This document shows, piece by piece, positions 28,208-37,127 of a stretch of 64,000 bases of DNA. The notes under the pieces are model-generated. The model did no database searches. It was not told the DNA's origin and worked only from the letters and a program-made list of their open reading frames with translations. Numbering within the stretch: the stretch's first letter is position 1; every line of letters starts with the position of its first letter. Source of the DNA: JACMLD01 sp038229695 (GTDB lineage: Bacteria; Bacteroidota; Bacteroidia; Chitinophagales; Chitinophagaceae); assembly GCA_038229695.1 (NCBI GenBank), contig JBBROE010000007.1, positions 4,238 through 68,237 on the forward strand, given 5' to 3'. A program made the translations under genes and the position numbers.

Positions 28208-29428
28208 TTATTTCAGCACTTCCTGTAATTTGCTTTCCAGCTCAGGGCCGCGCAGGCTTTCCGCAATCACTTTGCCCTGCGGATCAATCAGCACATTGAA
28301 TGGAATACCCTCGAACTTAAACACCTCAACGGCTTTGCTGTTCCAATACTGTAAATCGCTTACCTGCGTCCAGTTCAGCTCATCGTCGTGAATGGCTTTG
28401 ACCCAGTTGTCCTTGGTTTTATCCAGCGAAACGCCGAGAATAGTGAAATTTTTATCTTTGTATTGCCTGTAAGCAGCTACTACATTTGGATTTTCCTGGC
28501 GGCATGGGCCGCACCAGCTTGCCCAGAAATCGACCAGCAGGTACTTGCCCCGGAACGATGCCAGGGAAATCGGTTTCCCATCCACGTTAGGGAGCGTTAA
28601 ATCCGGCGCCTGCCTCCCCGTCCAGGTGGTCGAGGATTCATTTACGCGGTTGAGCTGCGCCTGCTGCATGTCGTAGGTCGACTTCAGCCTCGCCAGTGGC
28701 CGGTGTTCCGGGAATTTCTTAACGACATTGTTCAGCAACCTGCCAAACTCTTCCCGCTGGAAAGAACGGGACCCCAGCCCCAGTGCAAAGATGCTTTCGG
28801 CGGGGCTGTCGGCCTTATCTATGAAGGTGGATACATATTCATTCAGGGCGGCTATGGCGGAAGTTTTCTGGTTGGTGGCAGCGATCAGCAGGCTATCTGA
28901 TCCGCCCAGTTGCTTCAGGCTGTCGATTCGACCCAGTATCCGGTTAATCACCATCGCCTTTTCATCATACTTGCTGATAAAGCTTTTCAGGTGGTCACTG
29001 GCTTCCGAACCTGAAACCGTATAATAGTTTTCTCTCTTTGACAAATCGAGGCTCACCTTGATTTTCTGCACATCATTGATCAGCAACACGACCGGTCCGT
29101 TCCTGATAAAAAGCTGGTAGATACCCTCGTCTTCACCAGTCCCTTTCAATGTCACTTCCCCGGATTTGCCCTTCAATACTGCCGAATCCAGTACCACGGG
29201 CTGCATATCGCCTCCGTACGGTATCGCTTCAAGATATACCGGCGGGTTGGTCATGGCAATGGCAGAATCATGGGTTTGCCGGTCATAATACTGGGCCACG
29301 ATGTGGTCGCCGTTGGTATAGCTCAGTTCCACGGTGAACCCTCCCTTGGTTTTACCCGTGCAGGCCAAAAATAAGAGCGGTACCGCCAGGGCAGCCGCAG
29401 CAAGTTGTTTCCATTGTGTATGCATCAT
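28208..29428 (-). CDS. DUF4369-TlpA thiol-disulfide oxidoreductase lipoprotein
   Basis: Envelope thioredoxin-like protein, 406 aa from the ATG at 29428. That start gives a lipoprotein leader (MMHTQWKQLAAAALAVPLLF then LAC); a longer frame from 29491 would bury the leader. It also has a GGAAA ribosome-site-like stretch just upstream. The N-terminal part (about 30-125) resembles DUF4369, a beta-rich domain common in Bacteroidota TlpA proteins. The C-terminal thioredoxin domain has DFWASWCGPCRQEN with the redox pair at residues 306 and 309, and the cis-proline region EGIPFNVLIDPQGK. It probably reduces or isomerises disulfides in the periplasm. The gene follows gatB on the minus strand by 86 nt and converges with pair 3. 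No link to SusCD function can be shown. Confidence 0.88.
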   Translation of the reverse strand: MMHTQWKQLAAAALAVPLLFLACTGKTKGGFTVELSYTNGDHIVAQYYDRQTHDSAIAMTNPPVYLEAIPYGGDMQPVVLDSAVLKGKSGEVTLKGTGEDEGIYQLFIRNGPVVLLINDVQKIKVSLDLSKRENYYTVSGSEASDHLKSFISKYDEKAMVINRILGRIDSLKQLGGSDSLLIAATNQKTSAIAALNEYVSTFIDKADSPAESIFALGLGSRSFQREEFGRLLNNVVKKFPEHRPLARLKSTYDMQQAQLNRVNESSTTWTGRQAPDLTLPNVDGKPISLASFRGKYLLVDFWASWCGPCRQENPNVVAAYRQYKDKNFTILGVSLDKTKDNWVKAIHDDELNWTQVSDLQYWNSKAVEVFKFEGIPFNVLIDPQGKVIAESLRGPELESKLQEVLK

Positions 29429-29514
29429 AATCAGGTTTCCTTTCCGGCAACAGCCGGTTTGATTAATAGTTGGATTAGGTGCTACCTGCACCGTTTTCCT
29501 GCCCTCCGTAACCG

Positions 29515-30966
29515 TCAGGCGTTATTTAGTTGTTCGGTCAGCAGCGCGGTGGTTGTCTTCGGATCGGCTTTGCCCTTCGATATTTTTTTTACTTCTCCCA
29601 TAAACAGCCCCAGCAAACCTTTCTTGCCTTTTTTATACGCCTCCACTTTATCCGGCATCCTCGCCAGCACTTCTGCAATCCAGGCATTCACTTCTGCATC
29701 ACCGGCATCCTGCAGCAGGTTGAGGCGCGTCGCCGTGCCTGCCGGATCGGTATCGCCACTGGCAAGGATAGCAGGCAGCAATTTCGACGAGGCGAGGGAA
29801 AAACTGATCCGCCCGCTTTCCACGAGCTCTACCAGTGCTCCCATAGTCTCGGGCGAAACCGGGAAGGCATCCAGCCCGGCATGCTGTTCGTTCAGGTAAG
29901 ATTTTACCGGTCCGCAGAGCCAGTTGGCAACGGCTTTGTAATGACTGGTATGGACAATGACCCGTTGAAAATAGTCAACCGACGCGCGGTCCTCGCAAAT
30001 TACAGCGCAATCATATTCGCCCAGGCCATAGGTACGACGGAAGGTGTCAGCCAGTTGCGCGGGCAGTTCCGGCATGTTCCGGCGAGCCGCTGCGCAATAC
30101 GCTTCAGTGAGCAGAAACGGCGGCAGGTCGGGGTCCGTGAAATACCGGTAATCGTTTGCCTCTTCCTTGCTGCGCAAAGCGAAGGTGGTATCTGTTGCTG
30201 CATCAAAACTGCGGGTTTGCTGCAGTACCCGTTCACCCCTTTCGGCCATTTCAATCATCCGCTGTACTTCATATTCGATGGCCTTCCGGACATTGCGGAT
30301 GGAGTTCAGATTTTTTACTTCCACGCGGGTGCCCAGCGCGGTATCACCTGTTGGCCGTATAGATACATTGGCATCGCATCGCAGGCTGCCTTCTTCCATA
30401 TTGCCGTCGCATACATTGAGCCAGCGGACCAGCTTACGCAGTTCGTTGAGGTAAGCGGCCGCATCTTCGCCACTGTGGATGACGGGCTCCGTCACAATTT
30501 CCACCAGTGCTACGCCTGCCCTGTTATAATCGATACAGGTATTACCCGGCTCCACCTCATGCAGGCTCTTGCCGGCGTCTTCCTCCAGGTGAATGCGGTT
30601 CAGTATAATATTTTTAATGCTGCCACCCGATTTGATCGGTACAAAGCCGCCGCTGCAAACCGGTGTGGTGTGCTGCGAGGTCTGATAACCCTTAGAGAGG
30701 TCAGGATAGAAGTAATTTTTACGGGCGAAATAGTTGATGGGGGCAATTTCACACGAGCAGGCAATTCCCAGTCGTACAGCCAGCTCCACTGCATGACGGT
30801 TTAATTTCGGAAGGGTACCGGGGTAGCCCAGCGTAATCTCGCTGATGTGCGTATTGGGCTCGCCCCCGAAGGCCGCACTGTCGCCGCAGAACAATTTGCT
30901 GGCGGTGAGCAGCTGGGCATGCACTTCCAGCCCGATTACCGTTTCGTATTTATCCTTGTTCATCAT
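29515..30966 (-). CDS. gatB: Aspartyl/glutamyl-tRNA amidotransferase subunit B
   Basis: GatB of the GatCAB complex, which converts misacylated Glu-tRNA(Gln) or Asp-tRNA(Asn) to the correct amide form. 483 aa, the usual length, from the first of two adjacent ATGs at 30966. A longer frame from 31086 would add 40 residues unlike GatB and overlap a terminator. Family motifs are YETVIGLEVHAQLLTASKLF at the start, NYFYPDLSKGYQTSQ, DYNRAGVALVEIVTEPVI and RCDANVSIRP. The C-terminal GatB/YqeY tail domain ends in the Lys-rich YKKGKKGLLGLFMGEV. gatA and gatC are not in the window. A TATTTTTG -7 candidate lies 37 nt upstream of the start. Confidence 0.96.
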   Translation of the reverse strand: MMNKDKYETVIGLEVHAQLLTASKLFCGDSAAFGGEPNTHISEITLGYPGTLPKLNRHAVELAVRLGIACSCEIAPINYFARKNYFYPDLSKGYQTSQHTTPVCSGGFVPIKSGGSIKNIILNRIHLEEDAGKSLHEVEPGNTCIDYNRAGVALVEIVTEPVIHSGEDAAAYLNELRKLVRWLNVCDGNMEEGSLRCDANVSIRPTGDTALGTRVEVKNLNSIRNVRKAIEYEVQRMIEMAERGERVLQQTRSFDAATDTTFALRSKEEANDYRYFTDPDLPPFLLTEAYCAAARRNMPELPAQLADTFRRTYGLGEYDCAVICEDRASVDYFQRVIVHTSHYKAVANWLCGPVKSYLNEQHAGLDAFPVSPETMGALVELVESGRISFSLASSKLLPAILASGDTDPAGTATRLNLLQDAGDAEVNAWIAEVLARMPDKVEAYKKGKKGLLGLFMGEVKKISKGKADPKTTTALLTEQLNNA

Positions 30967-31002
30967 GTACGCATCTTCCGCGCCGGTATCGCCGCGGGAT
31001 GG

Positions 31003-31010
31003 CAAAAATA
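31003..31010 (-). promoter_or_regulatory. gatB: Candidate -7 promoter element for gatB
   Basis: On the minus strand this reads TATTTTTG, a match to TAnnTTTG, 37 nt before the gatB start. No exact TTG is seen 19-21 bp further upstream. Position and match favour it, the missing -33 box weakens it. Confidence 0.4.
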
Positions 31011-31069
31011 CCGATTCAGGGCAGAATTGACGCGAAGTACCTGGTAAGCCTGTGGTAATAACGCCAAAC

Positions 31070-31098
31070 AAAAAGCCACCCGGCAAAACCGGGTGGCT
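31070..31098 (-). terminator. Rho-independent terminator of the PDZ gene
   Basis: Minus-strand stem AGCCACCCGG (31098-31089) pairs perfectly with CCGGGTGGCT (31083-31074) around a five-base loop and is followed by T residues. It lies just after the PDZ gene stop and upstream of the gatB promoter candidate, so the two genes are probably separate transcripts. Confidence 0.85.
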
Positions 31099-31118
31099 GT
31101 AGGAGCGACTGACTGGAA

Positions 31119-32288
31119 TCAGAGGCTCGCTGATTTTAACTTTTTGGGAATTTTTACGGCTATTTCCTGGTTTTTTCCATCTCGAAGCACCTGGATATTG
31201 AAATTTCCTTTTTCGATGGCAGGCGACGCCAGTTCCTCCAGCTTATCGATGGTATTGACCGTTGTGCCGTCAAAGCTGGTGATGATATCATTTTCCTTCA
31301 GGCCGGCCTTCTCTGCAGCTGACCCCTGGTCGACTCCGACCACTTTCAGGCCCTTTCCGTCTTCGGTTTCCTGTGCCCGCAGCCCGAGCCTTGGCTTAGC
31401 ATTGAAATTGAAAGAGAAATTGCGGTCCATATTAAAATTCTTCAATGCTTCCAAACCGGGGATGGTCATGGCGCCCACCCGTTTTTGCAAAACGGCCGTG
31501 GATTGACTTTCTTTCTTATCCCGGAGGTAGGTGATGCGCACAGCGGTTTCTGGTTTCATTTCGCCAATGATCTTCGACAGATCCTCCGGCGTATTGACAA
31601 CCGTAGCGTTTATTTTTGTGAGGACGTCCCCGGTCTTCAGGCCGGCTTTTTCCGCGGCACTGCCTGGCGAAACGCTCACCACGCTGACGCCGCTGCGGTC
31701 ACCGTCTTTTTTGGTACTCACGCCAAGGAAAGCGCCGTTGTTGTTCATGGCAATCATCGGCGCGAAGTTGAAGGACCCGTCCATCGGAGGGAAAGCATCC
31801 CCGTTCCGAAACCGTGACCCTGACCGCATGGCATCCAGTTCAGCCAGTTTCTTGTATTCCATGGCCAGCTCCCGCTGTTTTTCAGCAAGCCCCCTGGCAG
31901 CATCTGCCTCACCGCGCCCGTCCGCGCGGAGGTCCATTTCCCGCTCCAGCTTGCGGCGGCGCAGGTCATTGCTGCCCATCGCCCGGTCATCTTCCCTGTC
32001 TTCCTGCAAGTCATCACCAAGCCGGTTTTCCACGGTAACCTGCTTCCGGCGGGTGATCTTCACCTCATCGTTTTTATATTGAGCTAACGGCTTGCCGTTT
32101 ACCGTCACCTGGTCACCTTTTATTTCGACGGTAACCTTTGCGTCCGTGCCTGCTTTCGGGCGGATCATGATCACGTCGTCACTGCGGCGGATGGAGGTAT
32201 TTGTTTTTTCTTCCTGGGCATTACCGGTGAGCGCAGCGAATAGCAGGAGCGCGGGTAAAGCGGACGCGGGCAACAGGTATTTTCGCAT
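31119..32288 (-). CDS. Secreted protein with two PDZ domains
   Basis: Envelope protein of 389 aa with a signal peptide (MRKYLLPASALPALLLFAAL, cut near GNA). Two PDZ domains are visible. PDZ1 at about 187-268 has FLGVSTKKDG, GSAAEKAGLKTGDVLTKI and VNTPEDLSKII. PDZ2 at about 300-382 has LGLRAQETEDGKGLKVVGVD, GSAAEKAGLKENDIITSF and VNTIDKLEELASPAIEKGNF. The stretch 88-155 is very rich in Asp, Glu and Arg and may form a coiled coil. There is no trypsin-like serine protease domain, so it is not an HtrA protease; it is more likely an adaptor or scaffold that binds protein C-termini in the periplasm. A -7 promoter candidate lies at 32333-32340 and a clear terminator follows. Partner unknown. Confidence 0.85.
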   Translation of the reverse strand: MRKYLLPASALPALLLFAALTGNAQEEKTNTSIRRSDDVIMIRPKAGTDAKVTVEIKGDQVTVNGKPLAQYKNDEVKITRRKQVTVENRLGDDLQEDREDDRAMGSNDLRRRKLEREMDLRADGRGEADAARGLAEKQRELAMEYKKLAELDAMRSGSRFRNGDAFPPMDGSFNFAPMIAMNNNGAFLGVSTKKDGDRSGVSVVSVSPGSAAEKAGLKTGDVLTKINATVVNTPEDLSKIIGEMKPETAVRITYLRDKKESQSTAVLQKRVGAMTIPGLEALKNFNMDRNFSFNFNAKPRLGLRAQETEDGKGLKVVGVDQGSAAEKAGLKENDIITSFDGTTVNTIDKLEELASPAIEKGNFNIQVLRDGKNQEIAVKIPKKLKSASL

Positions 32289-32332
32289 AATTTTTTTTTA
32301 AATCGTTAGGACCTACGTTTATTTTCGTACTT

Positions 32333-32340
32333 CAAATATA
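32333..32340 (-). promoter_or_regulatory. Candidate -7 promoter element for the PDZ gene
   Basis: Reads TATATTTG on the minus strand, 45 nt before the start codon. TCG rather than TTG stands 18 bp upstream, so the -33 box is imperfect. Confidence 0.4.
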
Positions 32341-32469
32341 GTGGGAATTTTCTAATTACGAAATCTTTCGGAATTCTTTACCGGGAAAAAATTACCGGCG
32401 GCTAACCGGTTTGTAGTGTTGGCAATCTGGGAGGATTAACGGACATTCGTTTCACCAAAACTAACCCCC

Positions 32470-32619
32470 ATGTTCACCCACCTGCCGTACAGCATTCTGA
32501 TTACGGTCATTGCTGCCATAGTCATCAGCGTGCTCGTCATCACTGCCAGCATCACCTGGATACAAGAACTTTACCGGGGGAAGAGCGCGCGGCGCGGCCG
32601 GCTACTCCCGCGTAAATAG
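32470..32619 (+). CDS. Possible small single-helix membrane protein (49 aa)
   Basis: A 49-codon frame between two minus-strand genes. It begins MFTHLPYSILITVIAAIVIS, so one long hydrophobic helix covers about residues 7-30. It continues with WIQELYRGKSARRGRLLPRK, a strongly basic C-terminus that would sit in the cytoplasm by the positive-inside rule. That layout resembles real small membrane proteins. A GGAGG lies about 36 nt upstream, too far to act as ribosome site, and no promoter is obvious. I recognise no family. It could be a chance frame, because the region is otherwise the shared upstream/downstream spacer of the PDZ gene and alaS. Confidence 0.4.
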   Translation: MFTHLPYSILITVIAAIVISVLVITASITWIQELYRGKSARRGRLLPRK

Positions 32620-32633
32620 GCGGTTAAAGCCTG

Positions 32634-35330
32634 TCAACTTTTGCCGGGAAGCAATAAGTCCTTTATTTTTTCCAGTACGGCCGGTAAGCCGCTTGCCTCA
32701 GTGCCGCCCGCCGAAGCGAGGGTTTTCTGGCCGCCTCCGCCACCACGGATCAGCGGTGCCACCACCTCCTTTATCATTTTCGCAGCATCCAGCTGCCTGG
32801 CGGCGACCACCGTATCCGACACGCCCACAGCGACAAACGGCTTGCCGCCAATATTCGCTCCCAGTACCACGACGCAGTCACGCAATTTAATTTTTACTTC
32901 GGTACATAATTTTTTCAGCGCATCGGGGTTACCCACCTCCACCAGGCTGCCGATAAATACCACCCCGTTAATGATTTCATCTTTGTGGAGTAATTCGTTC
33001 CGGATGCCTACCAGCATCCGGTCTTCCATATGCTCCAGTTTTTTCTGCAGCACATTGTTCTCCGCCAGCAGGCCCTCAACCGCCTTGGTGACCACGGCGG
33101 GGTTTTTAAGCTGCTCCCTTACCTGTTGCAGCTGCTCCAGCTGTTGATTTACAAATTCCTGCGCGGCTTCACCGGATACCGCCTCGATCCGCCGAACCCC
33201 GGCCGCTACTGCGGTTTCGTGTTTGATCTTAAAATAGCCCAGCTCTCCCGTGGCATGCACGTGCGTGCCGCCACACAGTTCCACCGAATAGGCCGGGTCC
33301 ATCGTAACCACCCGCACCGTGTCTCCATATTTCTCCCCGAACAACGCCATCGCGCCAGTCTCCATCGCAGCTTCTTTCGGCATCACTCGGATGCTGACAC
33401 GCATATTCTGCCTTATCTTTTCATTCACCCGGTTTTCAACTTCGGTCATCTCCGCTGCAGTCATTTTACTGAAATGGGAAAAGTCGAACCGTAAATGCTG
33501 TTCACTCACCAGCGATCCCTTCTGCGCCACATGGCTGCCCAGTACCTGTCGCAACGCCGCATGCAGCAAATGGGTGGCCGAATGATGCACCGCGATCTTC
33601 CCCCGCTTCTCGCTGTCCACTTTTGCCCTGATCATTGCCGTTAGATCGGACGGCAGCCTGCCGGTAAAATGGATGACCTGGTCATTTTCTTTCTTCGTAT
33701 CGTTTACGGCAATCACTTCCCCGCCGCTCACCAGCACACCCGTGTCACCTACCTGGCCGCCGCTTTCCGCGTAGAACGGCGTGGTATCCAGCACCAGCTG
33801 GAACGATTCTTTTCCTTTGGCAGCTACCTTCCTGTATTTCACGATGCGGCTGGCAGTTTCCAGCACCTCGTAACCCGCAAAGCCGGCTGGTGGCAGGTCG
33901 TTCACGATGGTCCAGTCCCCGGCATCGATCACGGTTGCCGCCCTTGAACGCGTCTTCTGCTCCTGCAGGGCTGCGGTGAAGCCATCCATATCCACCAACC
34001 ACCCGATCTCATCCGCCATGAGCCGCGTTAAATCTATCGGAAAGCCAAATGTGTCAAATAACTCAAAGGCAAAATCACCGTTGATCCGTTTTGCCGCACG
34101 GTCGGTTTTGTACAACTCCATACCCGCTGTTATAGCCGCAGCCTGCTCCGTTGCCAGGGAAGGATCGCCGGCATACTGGTTAAATCGTTTGATGCCCAGG
34201 GCGAGTGTGCGCAGGAAAGCTTCTTCTTCATCCTTCACCACTTTCATGATAAAATCCTGCTGAAATTTCAGTTCACTGAATACCAGTTCAAACTGCTCCG
34301 CCAACACGGGTATGAGCCGGTACAGCAGCGGGTCTTTGCAGTCGAGGTAGGAGTAGTAATACCTTACGGCACGCCGCAGGATCCGGCGGATCACATACCC
34401 CGCGCCGGTGTTGGAAGGAAGCTGGCCATCGGCAATTGTAAAGGCAATGGCCCGGATATGATCGGCCAGCACCCGGAAGGCAATGGCCTCGCGGCTGTGA
34501 CCGGCATCATATTTACGGCCTGTCATTTTTTCTATCGCGGCAATGGTGCCGGTGAACAAGTCGGTATCGTCGTTGCTGTCTTTCCGTTGTATTACGCGCA
34601 CCAGCCGTTCAAACCCCATTCCCGTATCCACATGGCGCGCAGGCAGCGGCTGCAGGCTGCCATCTTTCAGGCGGTTAAACTGGATGAATACATTGTTCCA
34701 TATCTCGATCACCTGCGGGTGGTCGTTATTCACCAGCGTTTTGCCATCAATGGCTTTTCGTTCTGCGTCGCTGCGGCAGTCGACATGTATTTCCGAACAC
34801 GGGCCGCACGGACCGGTATCGCCCATTTCCCAGAAATTATCTTTTTTGCTGCCTGGCAAAATTCTGTGCTTATCTATCCACCGCCCCCATTCTGTCTGCG
34901 CTTCTTCATCCGCCGATAACCCTTCCTTTGGATCGCCCTCGAAAACGGTTACATACAGCCGGTCCTTCTCCAGCTCCAGCACTTCGGTCAGCAGTTCCCA
35001 GCTCCAGGCAATGGCATCTTTTTTAAAATAATCGCCAAAACTCCAGGTGCCGAGCATTTCAAACATCGTATGGTGGTAAGTGTCTACCCCTACTTCTTCC
35101 AGGTCATTGTGTTTGCCGCTCACCCGCAGGCATTTTTGCGTATCGGCCACGCGGCGGTGCTCCGGCTGTTTATGCCCCAGGAAATATTCCTTGAACTGGT
35201 TCATGCCGGCATTGGTGAACAATAAAGTAGGGTCGTTTTTAATGACAATCGGGGCGGAAGGCACGATACTGTGTCCCTTAGATGCAAAAAAATCCAGAAA
35301 CTTTTGACGGATGGCTGCGCTGGTTAACAT
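32634..35330 (-). CDS. alaS: Alanyl-tRNA synthetase
   Basis: Charges tRNA-Ala with alanine and hydrolyses mis-charged Ser/Gly. 898 aa, close to the usual 870-890. The class II catalytic domain begins IRQKFLDFFASKGHSIVPSA and has LLFTNAGMNQFKEYFLG and DTYHHTMFEMLGTWSFGDYF. The editing domain carries HHSATHLLHAAL (about residue 581) and CGGTHVHATGELG (about 684), the zinc-binding HxxxH and CxxxH ligands. The DHHA1-type C-terminus has GGGGGQKTLASAGG. It is divergent from the M23 peptidase gene. A TACCTTTG -7 candidate lies at 35402-35409. Confidence 0.98.
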   Translation of the reverse strand: MLTSAAIRQKFLDFFASKGHSIVPSAPIVIKNDPTLLFTNAGMNQFKEYFLGHKQPEHRRVADTQKCLRVSGKHNDLEEVGVDTYHHTMFEMLGTWSFGDYFKKDAIAWSWELLTEVLELEKDRLYVTVFEGDPKEGLSADEEAQTEWGRWIDKHRILPGSKKDNFWEMGDTGPCGPCSEIHVDCRSDAERKAIDGKTLVNNDHPQVIEIWNNVFIQFNRLKDGSLQPLPARHVDTGMGFERLVRVIQRKDSNDDTDLFTGTIAAIEKMTGRKYDAGHSREAIAFRVLADHIRAIAFTIADGQLPSNTGAGYVIRRILRRAVRYYYSYLDCKDPLLYRLIPVLAEQFELVFSELKFQQDFIMKVVKDEEEAFLRTLALGIKRFNQYAGDPSLATEQAAAITAGMELYKTDRAAKRINGDFAFELFDTFGFPIDLTRLMADEIGWLVDMDGFTAALQEQKTRSRAATVIDAGDWTIVNDLPPAGFAGYEVLETASRIVKYRKVAAKGKESFQLVLDTTPFYAESGGQVGDTGVLVSGGEVIAVNDTKKENDQVIHFTGRLPSDLTAMIRAKVDSEKRGKIAVHHSATHLLHAALRQVLGSHVAQKGSLVSEQHLRFDFSHFSKMTAAEMTEVENRVNEKIRQNMRVSIRVMPKEAAMETGAMALFGEKYGDTVRVVTMDPAYSVELCGGTHVHATGELGYFKIKHETAVAAGVRRIEAVSGEAAQEFVNQQLEQLQQVREQLKNPAVVTKAVEGLLAENNVLQKKLEHMEDRMLVGIRNELLHKDEIINGVVFIGSLVEVGNPDALKKLCTEVKIKLRDCVVVLGANIGGKPFVAVGVSDTVVAARQLDAAKMIKEVVAPLIRGGGGGQKTLASAGGTEASGLPAVLEKIKDLLLPGKS

Positions 35331-35347
35331 ACTGGAACAATCTTTGG

Positions 35348-35378
35348 TTGTTGTTGCCCGCCTTATGGGCTATATTTG
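35348..35378 (+). promoter_or_regulatory. Bacteroidota-type promoter for the M23 peptidase gene
   Basis: TTG at 35348-35350, a 20-bp spacer, then TATATTTG at 35371-35378, which fits the TTG-N19-21-TAnnTTTG consensus. Transcription would start near 35385 and give a leader of about 138 nt before the ATG at 35523. A second TTG at 35351 gives a poorer spacing. Confidence 0.55.
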
Positions 35379-35401
35379 AAATATTGTTTTTTTAACCGCT
35401 G

Positions 35402-35409
35402 CAAAGGTA
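35402..35409 (-). promoter_or_regulatory. alaS: Candidate -7 promoter element for alaS
   Basis: TACCTTTG on the minus strand, one of the most common forms of the Bacteroidota -7 box, 72 nt before the alaS start. The -33 TTG is not at the expected distance. Confidence 0.42.
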
Positions 35410-35522
35410 AGGATAAGGTGCCAAGCACCCGGGCGGAAGGCTTTCCTTGCAGCGTTATCTGGGCTTCATCGGGATATTCAATCACCCCCTGGCGGCCCGG
35501 CCAGGTTGCTGCAAAGCCTGCC

Positions 35523-36494
35523 ATGAAAAAAATAAAGTACTACTATAATACCAATACGCTCCGGTATGAAAAACTGGAAACACCACTGCGGGTAAAGCTC
35601 CTGCGTGTACTGGGTTTCATGGCGGCTTCCCTGGTCACCGCCATCATCATTGTTTCCATCGCCTTTAAATACATCGATTCGCCAAAAGAAAAATTGCTCC
35701 GCCAGCAATATGAATCCGCTGAAGAAAATTACGATGTGCTGAACGACCAGGTGTTAAAACTGCAGCAACAGATGGCAGAACTGGAGAAGCGCGACAACAA
35801 CGTATACCGCGCCATTTTCGAAGCCAACCCAATCCCCGACAGCGCCCGCGCCAAAGCCATGGAGAAACAAAAAGAAATGCAGCTGATCCAGGGAATGGAC
35901 CAGTCTGACCTCACCGCTTCCATTGCTTCATCACTCAACAACCTCACCCAGCGCGTGGCTTTCCAGGATAAATCTTATAACGAGATTGCCGGCTTTATCA
36001 AAAATAAGGAGGTCTTACTGGCATGCACACCCGCAATTCAGCCGGTGAGTAATAAGGATCTCAACCGCATCGCCTCCGGTTTCGGCTATCGTATCGACCC
36101 CGTGTACAAAACCGTGAAGATGCATGCCGGCCTCGATTTTGCCGCTCCCCAGGGCACGCCAATCTATGCCACCGCCAACGGCACGGTGACGGTCGGCGGC
36201 AACACCGGCAACGGCTACGGCAACCATGTGGTCATCAACCACGGCTATGGTTACGAAACCCTTTACGGGCACATGGTACGGGTAAAGGTGCACGCGGGTC
36301 AGAAAGTAAAACGGGGCGAAGTAATTGGTTGGGTCGGCAGCACCGGCAAGAGCACGGGCCCGCACTGTCACTACGAGGTGCACAAAAACGGCCAGCATGT
36401 TGATCCGGTCTACTTTTTCTACAACGATCTTACCCCGGAACAATTCGATCGCCTGCTGAAGATGGCGGCGGCGCCTAACCAGAGCTTCGACTGA
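35523..36494 (+). CDS. Membrane-anchored M23 family (LytM-type) peptidase
   Basis: Cell-wall peptidase-like protein, 323 aa from the ATG at 35523. That start was chosen because MKKIKYYYNTNTLRYEKL is the common N-terminus of this Bacteroidota group; the longer frame from 35376 is Cys/Pro-rich and lies in the leader. One transmembrane helix (about 25-47, VLGFMAASLVTAIIIVSIAF) is followed by a coiled coil (about 55-90). The LytM domain has GFGYRIDPVYKTVKMHAGLD with zinc ligands in HAGLD, then LYGHM and GPHCHYEVHKNG. These zinc residues (His, Asp, His-x-His) are intact, so it is probably an active peptidoglycan endopeptidase. It has its own promoter and is divergent from alaS. Confidence 0.9.
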   Translation: MKKIKYYYNTNTLRYEKLETPLRVKLLRVLGFMAASLVTAIIIVSIAFKYIDSPKEKLLRQQYESAEENYDVLNDQVLKLQQQMAELEKRDNNVYRAIFEANPIPDSARAKAMEKQKEMQLIQGMDQSDLTASIASSLNNLTQRVAFQDKSYNEIAGFIKNKEVLLACTPAIQPVSNKDLNRIASGFGYRIDPVYKTVKMHAGLDFAAPQGTPIYATANGTVTVGGNTGNGYGNHVVINHGYGYETLYGHMVRVKVHAGQKVKRGEVIGWVGSTGKSTGPHCHYEVHKNGQHVDPVYFFYNDLTPEQFDRLLKMAAAPNQSFD

Positions 36495-36540
36495 TAACGC
36501 ATTTTTTATGGGCCCGACTTTTCCACAACACCCGGCATCG

Positions 36541-36571
36541 TTGCGTCGCACCTGTCAACAGCCTATCTTTA
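36541..36571 (+). promoter_or_regulatory. Candidate promoter for the MerR gene
   Basis: TTG at 36541-36543, 20-bp spacer, TATCTTTA at 36564-36571 (seven of eight positions fit TAnnTTTG plus allowed n). The leader to the ATG at 36588 would be about 10 nt. Confidence 0.45.
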
Positions 36572-36587
36572 CTGAACGAAAAAAGCC

Positions 36588-37127
36588 ATGGCCGATCTGA
36601 AACAGATAACCCTGAATTTCGACGATGTTGCCGAGGCCCCCCCAACGGAACCGGTAGAACAGCTGCCTGCACCGATGCCGGTAAAGAAACGGGGCAGGAG
36701 GCCCAACCCGGTGCCCCTCGTGCCCAAACAGCCGGGAAAGCGCGGTCGCATTTCACTGCAGGAGCAGGCCGCGGCAGAAGATCTCCCCGAAATTCCCGAA
36801 GATGCCATCCTGTTCCAGAAAAGTTACTACTCCATCGGGCAGGTGAGCGTGATGTTCCACCTCAACCAATCCCTCATCCGGCTTTGGGCGAATGAATTCG
36901 ACGCCTTCCTCGATCCTAAAAAAAATAAAAAAGGCGACCGGTTCTTCCGCCCGGAAGATGTGAAAGCCCTCGTGCTTATCCACCACCTGGTGCGGCAACG
37001 CAAGTTCACCATGGAGGGTGCCAAAGACTACCTCCGCCGCAATAAAGAAGCAGGGCTTCGCTTTTCGGTGATCGAATCGATGCAGCAGATCAAATCATTT
37101 TTACTGGAACTGAAGGCGGCTCTCTAA
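36588..37127 (+). CDS. MerR-family transcriptional regulator with basic N-terminal extension
   Basis: DNA-binding regulator, 179 aa. The MerR winged-helix domain is at about 80-155: YYSIGQVSVMFHLNQSLIRL, then WANEFDAFLDPKKNKKGDRF and FFRPEDVKALVLIHHLVRQR. The helix-turn-helix begins at the SIGQVS segment. Before it stands an 80-residue extension rich in Pro, Lys, Arg and Glu, with KKRGRRPNP and PGKRGR, which look like AT-hook elements that grip the minor groove. No effector-binding domain follows, only a short C-terminal helix, so the signal is unknown. The equivalent is found as a stand-alone regulator in many Bacteroidota. Convergent with the minus-strand gene ending at 37305. Confidence 0.85.
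   Translation: MADLKQITLNFDDVAEAPPTEPVEQLPAPMPVKKRGRRPNPVPLVPKQPGKRGRISLQEQAAAEDLPEIPEDAILFQKSYYSIGQVSVMFHLNQSLIRLWANEFDAFLDPKKNKKGDRFFRPEDVKALVLIHHLVRQRKFTMEGAKDYLRRNKEAGLRFSVIESMQQIKSFLLELKAAL

Noticed and set aside
29530..30804. Long 424-codon frame on the plus strand opposite gatB
   Set aside because: It is fully antisense to a well-supported gatB, has no family motifs and a composition typical of a shadow frame.
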